Positions 1-4,269 of a stretch of DNA of 5,256 nucleotides are shown piece by piece (the first letter of the stretch is position 1; each line of letters opens with the position of its first letter). Under the pieces are notes generated by a model. It worked only from the letters and a program-made list of their open reading frames with translations, did not search any database and was not told the origin of the DNA. The DNA comes from Candidatus Bathyarchaeota archaeon (GTDB taxonomy: Archaea > Thermoproteota > Bathyarchaeia > Bathyarchaeales > Bathyarchaeaceae), in NCBI GenBank assembly GCA_026014605.1, contig JAOZIC010000039.1:1-5256 (forward strand). Reading direction: 5' to 3'. The position numbers and the translations under genes are program-made.

Positions 1-68
1 ATAATCACTACAAGAAGTACTACTCCCAACAAGATTTTTTTATTTTTAGTATTGAAAATTTTACTCAT
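1..68 (-). CDS. N-terminal fragment of a membrane-anchored or exported protein (cut by the window edge)
   Basis: Reading leftwards from ATG at 68-66, 22 codons are visible before the edge. They encode a short polar, lysine-rich stretch (MSKIFNTKNKK) followed by a hydrophobic run (ILLGVVLLVVI). This is the n-region and h-region of a signal peptide or N-terminal membrane anchor. The ATG overlaps the TGA stop of the chelatase gene as ATGA, and GGAGGTGA lies six bases upstream, so the start is well supported and translation is probably coupled to the chelatase. The remaining protein is outside the window and I cannot name it. A metal or corrinoid uptake lipoprotein, or another membrane partner of the chelatase, would fit the context. 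That is inference from position only. Confidence 0.75.
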   Translation of the reverse strand, partial: MSKIFNTKNKKILLGVVLLVVI

Positions 69-2083
69 GCTATTTCACCTCCAAAATTCATAGTCATTTG
101 GTGACTTTGAGGTAGATTATTACGAACTGCTGAAACAAGCGGTGCCGCGCTTAGCTCTTCCAAGCGCAAATACTTTCCACCCATCTCATTACAGATTTGC
201 TTCACCAAACCAAAAGTGATGAAGTCACGTTCCGTATCTATTGCAATTGATTTTATTCCAGACATTTTTATATCACGAGCCAAAGCTTTTGCTTCCTCAA
301 CGGGGTCTCCGCCATTGAGGTCTACGTTTGCACGTCCATCAGAAACCAACGCGAGAAGCGGAATTGCTTCTTTGTCGCGTTGCATCCAACTGCGGATGGT
401 TTCTAATCCAGACTTCAATCCATGAGCCATTGGAGTGCGGCCACCTGTTGGAAGGTTAGATAAGCAACGTTGTGCCAACTCGACACTGTTTGTTGGCGGT
501 AAAACTAGCTCTGCACAATTTTTTCTAAAAGCAACCATTCCAACACGGTCACGACGCTGATAAGCATCAAGCAACAAAGACAAAATTGCGCCCTTAGTTG
601 CAGTCATACGCTCTTCAGCAGCCATTGAACCGCTAGCGTCAACAACAAATACAATTAAATTGCCAAGTTTTTTCTCTCGGACTTTTTGGCGCAAGTCACA
701 TTTTTCGATAAGCAACGCATTCTGGCTGTCACTGTCTTGTCTTCGACGGTTTTGAAACGGCGCAGCAGCCCTTAGGGTAGCATCAAACGCAAGGTCCTGA
801 ACTTTCCCGTTAGGAATTACACTGGCAACGTAACGCCCAGTTTTGGAGTTTGTCCGAGTTTTTGAACGCCGCCCGGAACCTTTGCGTTGCATCTGATCTA
901 AAACTGGAGTCTCAAGCGGTTTCACTTTGTGAGGAGCATCAGCTTCGAAAACTTGTTCATTTTCTGGCAATTCCTGATTTTGTGAAGAATCAGATGAGTC
1001 TTCAGGAGGTGATTCTGTTTCAGGAGGTGGTGGATTTTCTTGATTTTGGTTCCAGTCATCGATGCTGTCTTGAATCTGTTGCTGTTCCTGTTGCGGTTCA
1101 TCAAAAGGTTGACGACGCAATCGGTGAGGAAGCGCTAATTCTGCTGCTTCACGCACATCATCTTCGTTGACTTGTGTTCGTCCTTTGAAGGCGGCAATTG
1201 TGCAAGCAGTCTTGTATATCGTGATGTCTGCTCGGTGACCATCTACACCAAAATCGACACATATCTTTGTAATCAAATCAAGCATTTCGTCACTTAAGGT
1301 CACTTGAGGAAGAAGCTCTGTGGCTTTGACGATGTTGTCACGGATTTGTTCTTGATTTTCGTGACTGCTTTTAGCAAAACTCTGTGGGTCAGATTCAAAC
1401 TTCACTCGTCTCCGTACTATTTCTGCACGGGCTTCTCTGTAGGGAATGCCTTTAACATCTACAGCCAACCCAAAACGGTCTAAAAGTTGTGGCCGCAGTT
1501 CACCCTCCTCGGGGTTCATGGTTCCAACTAAAACAAATTGTGAAGGATGACTAAAAGAAACGCCTTCTCGTTCTACAAAATTTACACCCATTGCTGCAGC
1601 GTCTAAAAGAACATCAACTAAATGGTCATCCAGCAGGTTTACTTCGTCTATATACAAGATGTTGCGGTTTGCGTCTGCAAGAAGTCCAGGTTCAAAGTGT
1701 TTTTCTCCAGTTTTGATTGCTTTTTCAATATCAATAGTTCCCACAAGACGGTCTTCAGTGGCACCTATGGGCAAATCAACAACTGAGACAGAGCGTTTAG
1801 CAACAGGAAGTTGTTCACCATTTTCAGATTTGGTGGTACACGAGTCACACATTTCTTTTTGGTTTACAGGGTCACAATGAAACGGACAATCAGATACTAC
1901 GTCTACTTCAGGCAACAGATGTGCCAAGGCGCGTACTGCTAATGATTTGCCAGTTCCTTTTTCGCCTCGTAGAAGAACGCCTCCAATTTTTGGGTTTATT
2001 ACGTTTAGAATTAGTGCTAATTTCATGGTATCTTGACCAACAATGGCAGAAAAAGGGTAAACCGCTCTGGTTCGCCAACGCAT
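65..2083 (-). CDS. Metal-chelatase ATPase, fused ChlI/ChlD type (AAA+ domain plus VWA domain)
   Basis: This 672-residue protein has the architecture of Mg-chelatase D / cobaltochelatase-type motor subunits, which use ATP to drive a large CobN/ChlH-type subunit inserting a metal into a tetrapyrrole in the cytoplasm. The AAA+ domain covers about residues 8-325, with Walker A GEKGTGKS at 40-47, Walker B ILYIDEVNLL at 141-150, sensor-1 Asn in GTMNP at 186-190 and LLDRF at 199-203. Four cysteines (C65, C69, C78, C81) form a CxxxC...CxxC cluster that could bind metal. A Pro/Glu/Gln/Ser-rich linker (about 330-400, with PPPP at 351-354) leads to a VWA domain with a complete MIDAS: DxSxS at D482-S486, T550 and D582. 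The length is normal for the fused form. The ATG at 2083 is the first start after an in-frame stop, and only a weak GAGGG precedes it. It overlaps the next gene by four bases. The metal (Mg, Co or other) cannot be read from the sequence. With no chlorophyll genes visible and cobD nearby, a cobalt or corrinoid role is the better inference. Confidence 0.9.
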   Translation of the reverse strand: MRWRTRAVYPFSAIVGQDTMKLALILNVINPKIGGVLLRGEKGTGKSLAVRALAHLLPEVDVVSDCPFHCDPVNQKEMCDSCTTKSENGEQLPVAKRSVSVVDLPIGATEDRLVGTIDIEKAIKTGEKHFEPGLLADANRNILYIDEVNLLDDHLVDVLLDAAAMGVNFVEREGVSFSHPSQFVLVGTMNPEEGELRPQLLDRFGLAVDVKGIPYREARAEIVRRRVKFESDPQSFAKSSHENQEQIRDNIVKATELLPQVTLSDEMLDLITKICVDFGVDGHRADITIYKTACTIAAFKGRTQVNEDDVREAAELALPHRLRRQPFDEPQQEQQQIQDSIDDWNQNQENPPPPETESPPEDSSDSSQNQELPENEQVFEADAPHKVKPLETPVLDQMQRKGSGRRSKTRTNSKTGRYVASVIPNGKVQDLAFDATLRAAAPFQNRRRQDSDSQNALLIEKCDLRQKVREKKLGNLIVFVVDASGSMAAEERMTATKGAILSLLLDAYQRRDRVGMVAFRKNCAELVLPPTNSVELAQRCLSNLPTGGRTPMAHGLKSGLETIRSWMQRDKEAIPLLALVSDGRANVDLNGGDPVEEAKALARDIKMSGIKSIAIDTERDFITFGLVKQICNEMGGKYLRLEELSAAPLVSAVRNNLPQSHQMTMNFGGEIA
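75..82 (-). promoter_or_regulatory. Shine-Dalgarno sequence of the left-edge gene
   Basis: The minus strand reads GGAGGTGA, a full match to the usual archaeal anti-Shine-Dalgarno tail, six bases before the ATG at 68-66. It lies inside the last codons of the chelatase gene (residues Gly-Gly-Glu). This fixes the start of the downstream gene and supports an operon with coupled translation. Confidence 0.85.
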
Positions 2084-2255
2084 TAAAAATCGTCCCTCTT
2101 GTTTGTGTAGCTCTGAAGGTCAAGGTAAGCGTTTACACACATACTTTCGGGGTGCATACGTGCCCTGATTAGACAAAAGTGTAGTGGTGTAGGTATTTCA
2201 TCGATGTTAATTGTTGAATGTGTTTGTTGTTTTTTCATTGTCAACCACATTGCCT

Positions 2256-2274
2256 TGGATGGTTAATCCATCCA
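2256..2274 (+). promoter_or_regulatory. Palindromic operator, copy 1 (distal)
   Basis: The sequence is TGGATGGTTAATCCATCCA: perfect 7-base arms around TTAAT, with one further matching pair outside (T2255 and A2275). It is identical to copy 2 and nearly identical to copy 3 before cobD. A TATA-like TTAATAAAAC follows at 2279-2288, at the same offset as in the other copies. A dimeric helix-turn-helix protein binding here would cover the TFB recognition element. No gene begins directly downstream, so this copy either serves a second upstream promoter of the regulator operon or provides cooperative binding with copy 2. Confidence 0.7.
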
Positions 2275-2278
2275 AAGA

Positions 2279-2288
2279 TTAATAAAAC
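2279..2288 (+). promoter_or_regulatory. TATA-like box next to operator copy 1
   Basis: TTAATAAAAC begins four bases after the palindrome, matching the position of the TATA box at copy 2. If it is used, transcription would start near 2305-2312, leaving a leader of about 190 bases before the regulator gene. There is no plausible short ORF in between. Confidence 0.4.
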
Positions 2289-2290
2289 TT

Positions 2291-2321
2291 TTTTCAACCA
2301 AAGTTGACCAGACGTTGAAAA
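2291..2321. repeat. Nested inverted repeats with TCAAC/GTTGA words
   Basis: TTTTCAAC at 2291-2298 pairs with GTTGAAAA at 2314-2321. Inside this, TCAAC at 2294-2298 also pairs with GTTGA at 2303-2307 across a four-base loop. The repeat lies just after operator copy 1 and may be a binding site for a second protein or a weak hairpin in a leader transcript. Function is unknown. Confidence 0.45.
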
Positions 2322-2392
2322 GCCCAAAAATCAACATTAAAGAGTGTTTAATCAATAAATGTAGAAAATCGACTGTTTGTTTCCAGTATTGA

Positions 2393-2408
2393 TTTGGTTT
2401 ACACCAAA
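2393..2408. repeat. Small inverted repeat TTTGGT-TTAC-ACCAAA
   Basis: Six-base arms at 2393-2398 and 2403-2408 flank TTAC, ending seven bases before operator copy 2. Copy 1 has no equivalent at this position. It could be an accessory protein site at the regulator promoter, or chance in AT-rich DNA. Confidence 0.35.
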
Positions 2409-2415
2409 AAATTTA

Positions 2416-2434
2416 TGGATGGTTAATCCATCCA
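2416..2434 (+). promoter_or_regulatory. Palindromic operator, copy 2 (regulator operon promoter)
   Basis: The 19-bp palindrome TGGATGGTTAATCCATCCA lies immediately upstream of the best TATA box in the window and 65 bases before the ATG of the first winged-helix gene. Its position over the TFB recognition element suggests repression by occlusion, or activation by TFB/TBP recruitment. The regulator encoded directly downstream is the natural candidate to bind it, giving autoregulation. Confidence 0.75.
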
Positions 2435-2438
2435 AAGA

Positions 2439-2448
2439 TTTATAAAAT
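2439..2448 (+). promoter_or_regulatory. TATA box of the regulator operon
   Basis: TTTATAAAAT is close to the archaeal TATA consensus. It predicts a start of transcription near 2466-2472 and a leader of about 30 bases before ATG 2500. The sequence just before that ATG has no strong Shine-Dalgarno match (only GACGGGA). Confidence 0.75.
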
Positions 2449-2499
2449 CTTACTTAACTAAAGGTAAATCCAAGTTGAACAACTAGACGGGACACTCCA

Positions 2500-3315
2500 A
2501 TGAATCTTCTAAGAGACAAAGGTGAATTAACAAAATTTCAAATTCTTTTCGAAATAATCCGCAGACAACCTCATGTAAAACAAGAAGAAATCAGTAACAG
2601 TCTTGGGATAACGGTTCAGGCAGTCTCAAAACATTTCAAGAAACTCATCAACGAAGGCTTCATCGAAGCAGGCGCAGAGAAGGCAAATTACAGACTAACA
2701 CCAAAAGCAGTTGATATACTTCAAGAAGGAGCGAAAAATCTCGAAAGGTACATTGTCAAAATCGAGAATGGATTGAAAATTGAACGAGTCTGGCCCGCCA
2801 TAGCCGCACAACAGACTAAAGCAGGTGATGAAGTCGGTCTTTTAATGAAGAATGGTGTTTTGTATGCAGTAAAGGCGGATAATCCGGATGCTCATGCTTT
2901 TGGAGTAGTAGGCAACGATGCAAATGCTGGAGAAGACCTGGGTTTTGAGTATTTGCGGGGTAAAGTGGAAATTAACAAGGGAAAAATATTGATTGTTAAG
3001 TTGCCCAGTATCAAAGAAGGCGGTTCAAGAGCAGTTGACATTGCTGAAATTAAACTGCTTATTGAGGAATTTAAACCCGATAAAATTGGGGTTATGGGTT
3101 CTGTTGGGCGAGCTGTTTTAAACAAGTTGGAATTGAAGGCAGACATAGAGTTTGGCATCAGTCAGGCAGCGGCTTTGGCTGCTTTGAGGGGGTTGAACGT
3201 TTTTGTTTTGGTTGTTGGACGGATGGTTAATCGCATGATAGAGGAAATTGAAAAAACCAACATCAAACGCACAATAGACATAACATATGAGGTAAAGGAT
3301 GTGAGAAAAACATGA
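2500..3315 (+). CDS. Winged-helix (MarR-like) transcriptional regulator with a C-terminal domain of unknown function
   Basis: This 271-residue protein starts with a winged helix-turn-helix, about residues 12-85. A helix with KQEEISNSLGI (27-37) is followed by a recognition helix TVQAVSKHFKKLINEGFI (38-55) and a wing ending in YRLTP (64-68). The remaining ~180 residues form an alpha/beta-looking domain with repeated beta-strand and Gly motifs (for example IGVMGSVGRAVL near 195-206) and no catalytic motif I recognise. It may sense a ligand. I recall archaeal proteins of this layout annotated with a DUF (possibly DUF7839) but cannot confirm this. There is no membrane segment, so it should act in the cytoplasm. 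Its promoter carries the palindromic operator found again at cobD, which suggests it is an autoregulated controller of a small corrinoid regulon. Its stop codon overlaps the next start as ATGA. Translation start at ATG 2500 fits the TATA box distance. Confidence 0.85.
   Translation: MNLLRDKGELTKFQILFEIIRRQPHVKQEEISNSLGITVQAVSKHFKKLINEGFIEAGAEKANYRLTPKAVDILQEGAKNLERYIVKIENGLKIERVWPAIAAQQTKAGDEVGLLMKNGVLYAVKADNPDAHAFGVVGNDANAGEDLGFEYLRGKVEINKGKILIVKLPSIKEGGSRAVDIAEIKLLIEEFKPDKIGVMGSVGRAVLNKLELKADIEFGISQAAALAALRGLNVFVLVVGRMVNRMIEEIEKTNIKRTIDITYEVKDVRKT
3298..3305 (+). promoter_or_regulatory. Shine-Dalgarno-like sequence for the second regulator gene
   Basis: GGATGTGA matches GGAGGTGA at seven of eight positions and ends six bases before ATG 3312, the same spacing seen for the left-edge gene. 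It lies in the last codons of the upstream gene and supports the ATGA-overlap start over later in-frame starts. Confidence 0.6.
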
Positions 3316-4040
3316 GGGATGTTCAGAACGCCGTACAGCTTGATGAAGATGGCAAGGCCCAAACAAGTGGCGATGGAGTTTGTGTTCAGGAAAATTTTTC
3401 TCTGTCACAATTAGTTGATGTGTTTGAAAGGGTAGGCGGCAAAATTGCTCGTGGTCCTGCGCCTTCTTTTAATGAGGCTCATGTTGTTAAAGCGTTGGAA
3501 ATTATTGGAGAATATGGGGTTGTTGGGAGAATTATTTTATCTGAAAAACTTGAACTGGGAATAGGTACAACACGAACGATCTTGAAACACCTCAAAAGAG
3601 AGCAGTTAATTGTCAGTTCCAGAAATGGGTTTGCATTTTCAGACCAAGGAAAACAACTCTTTGCCCGTTTTAGGACAAAAATCAGTGCAGGGATACAGGT
3701 GGCAAATAGCATGTTGACGGTTGGTCCAGTTGTTGTGGCAGTTTTAGTAAAAGGTGGAGCACAAAAAGTAGGTCGAGGAGTTGCACAACGTAACACTGCG
3801 ATAAGAGCGGGTGCATCAGGAGCTACAACCCTTATTTTTTGTGATAACAAAATCGTCATGCCAAATAAAAGAAATCATAAAGTTAGTGATATGCTCAAAA
3901 TTCAGGATGATATCATTTCTAAACTGCAGCCGAAAGAAAATGATGCAATAATATTGGGAAGTGGAGAAAACAGGGCAACTGCAGAAATCGGGGCTATAAT
4001 GGCTGCTCTTAAACTTTTGAAGGGTGAAAACAATAGATAG
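3312..4040 (+). CDS. Second winged-helix regulator, probable DUF4443-type archaeal protein
   Basis: The protein has 242 residues. A poorly conserved-looking, polar N-terminus (1-28) precedes a region resembling DUF4443 proteins as I remember them: RGPAPSFNEAHVVKALEII at 47-65, then a winged helix-turn-helix with a turn at GVVGRIILSEKLELG (69-83), recognition helix TTRTILKHLKREQLI (86-100) and wing FAFSDQGKQL (107-116). The C-terminal half (about 120-242) is a separate alpha/beta domain ending in an IILGSGENRATAEIGAIMAAL segment, which suggests a small-molecule-binding or degenerate enzymatic fold. The family label is from memory and is moderately sure. It is cotranscribed with the preceding regulator (four-base ATGA overlap), so the two probably act together or on linked targets. 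No catalytic residues are identifiable. Confidence 0.8.
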   Translation: MRDVQNAVQLDEDGKAQTSGDGVCVQENFSLSQLVDVFERVGGKIARGPAPSFNEAHVVKALEIIGEYGVVGRIILSEKLELGIGTTRTILKHLKREQLIVSSRNGFAFSDQGKQLFARFRTKISAGIQVANSMLTVGPVVVAVLVKGGAQKVGRGVAQRNTAIRAGASGATTLIFCDNKIVMPNKRNHKVSDMLKIQDDIISKLQPKENDAIILGSGENRATAEIGAIMAALKLLKGENNR

Positions 4041-4054
4041 ATTTTGAAAATTTT

Positions 4055-4146
4055 GAGTGGCGTGAACAATCAACCGTATCTCACAATAGGGAATGAGCGA
4101 AAAGGCGGTTGTATTCACGCCAACTCGCCGAACGGAGGTCTCGGCG
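4055..4146. ncRNA. Candidate structured RNA element (strand unresolved)
   Basis: This GC-rich island (roughly half GC, flanks about one third) folds into two adjacent hairpins. Hairpin 1 pairs GAGT 4055-4058 with ACTC 4123-4126, GGCGTGAA 4059-4066 with TTCACGCC 4114-4121 (bulged A4122), CAACCG 4071-4076 with CGGTTG 4106-4111 across an internal loop, and CTCA 4080-4083 with TGAG 4094-4097. Hairpin 2 pairs GCCGA 4127-4131 with TCGGC 4141-4145 around a nine-base loop. No tRNA T-arm, C/D boxes or 3' ACA box fits. It could be a leader or 3'-UTR element on the plus strand between the regulator operon and cobD. It could also be a small RNA on the minus strand, where a TATA-like box lies about 35 bp upstream. 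It could also be a miniature mobile-element remnant. Confidence 0.5.
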
Positions 4147-4180
4147 CAACACAGGACATGTATGGTATTGTTTTCGTGAC

Positions 4181-4187
4181 ATATAAA
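4181..4187 (-). promoter_or_regulatory. Possible minus-strand TATA box for the structured element
   Basis: The minus strand reads TTTATAT here. The usual archaeal spacing would place the transcript start near 4155-4160, just before hairpin 2 of the element at 4055-4146. Because the site is AT-rich and near the cobD operator, it could be chance. Confidence 0.3.
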
Positions 4188-4191
4188 CATA

Positions 4192-4210
4192 TGGATGGAT
4201 TATCCATCCA
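4192..4210 (+). promoter_or_regulatory. Palindromic operator, copy 3 (cobD promoter)
   Basis: TGGATGGATTATCCATCCA has the same perfect 7-base arms as copies 1 and 2, with spacer ATTAT in place of TTAAT. It lies immediately upstream of the cobD TATA-like box at the same offset as in the regulator promoter. This ties cobD to whichever protein binds the regulator promoter. Confidence 0.75.
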
Positions 4211-4214
4211 AACA

Positions 4215-4222
4215 CTTATACT
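4215..4222 (+). promoter_or_regulatory. TATA-like box of cobD
   Basis: CTTATACT aligns base for base (TTATA) with the TATA box at operator copy 2. It predicts transcription from about 4242-4247 and a short leader of about 20 bases before the GTG at 4264. It is weaker than the regulator TATA box. Confidence 0.55.
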
Positions 4223-4261
4223 GAAGGTAATACACGATAAACAACAAACAAGAAAACAAAA

Positions 4262-4269
4262 AGGTGATC
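4262..4269 (+). promoter_or_regulatory. Shine-Dalgarno match overlapping the cobD start region
   Basis: AGGTGATC is an eight-base match to the complement of a typical archaeal 16S 3' tail, but it overlaps the only in-frame conventional start, GTG 4264. At the spacing used by the neighbours, initiation would fall near 4273-4276, where the in-frame codons are ACG and AAG. The true start is therefore unsettled. Confidence 0.4.

Larger units (their letters stand above)
2256..2447 (+). repeat. Tandem duplication of the operator-promoter unit (160-bp period)
   Basis: Bases 2256-2287 and 2416-2447 match at 31 of 32 positions, covering the palindrome, the spacer and the TATA-like box, with one A/T difference at 2281 versus 2441. 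Looser similarity continues downstream (AAGTTGA followed by AGACG in both). The two units are exactly 160 bp apart, which suggests a duplicated promoter rather than chance. Confidence 0.7.
2084..2499. other. Divergent intergenic region between the chelatase and regulator operons
   Basis: This 416-bp AT-rich stretch contains no convincing coding sequence. It holds two copies of a palindromic operator with adjoining TATA-like boxes (2256-2288 and 2416-2448), several smaller inverted repeats (2294-2307, 2291-2321, 2393-2408, 2473-2484) and repeated TCAAC/GTTGA words. Both palindromes have their TATA-like box on the plus-strand side, facing the regulator operon. I see no strong TATA box on the minus strand for the chelatase gene, so its promoter remains unlocated. 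The part from 2084 to about 2210 shows nothing else I can interpret. Confidence 0.7.

Noticed and set aside
394..410. GGATGGTT...AATCCA in the chelatase gene as a fourth operator
   Set aside because: The spacing is wrong, the arms are incomplete, and it lies inside coding sequence far from a promoter.
850..1170. Plus-strand reading frames opposite the chelatase gene
   Set aside because: These are complements of the conserved chelatase linker and AAA+ region with no features of their own.
2419..2445. Tiny ORF starting ATG GTT AAT CCA inside operator copy 2, with a matching one in copy 1
   Set aside because: It has seven or eight codons and ends in the TATA box. Its conservation is explained by the palindrome and promoter, and it lies upstream of the predicted transcription start.
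3118..3408. Minus-strand reading frames opposite the two regulator genes
   Set aside because: They lie antisense to well-supported winged-helix genes, have no ribosome-binding site or promoter, and show no recognisable domains.
4084..4146. Possible cobalamin riboswitch, because AATAGGGAAT (4085-4094) resembles the conserved core of bacterial B12 riboswitches
   Set aside because: The other required parts are missing: no P3 stem with GGTGnAA, no GCCACTG B12 box and no AAGTC...ACCTGCC ending. The match is one short word, and the base pairing seen here is different. A covariance search would settle it.
4055..4157. tRNA, C/D box or H/ACA guide RNA
   Set aside because: There is no T-arm GGTTCGAATCC-like sequence, no RUGAUGA/CUGA boxes, and no ACA directly after the lower stem on either strand. 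The internal loop is too small for a pseudouridylation pocket.
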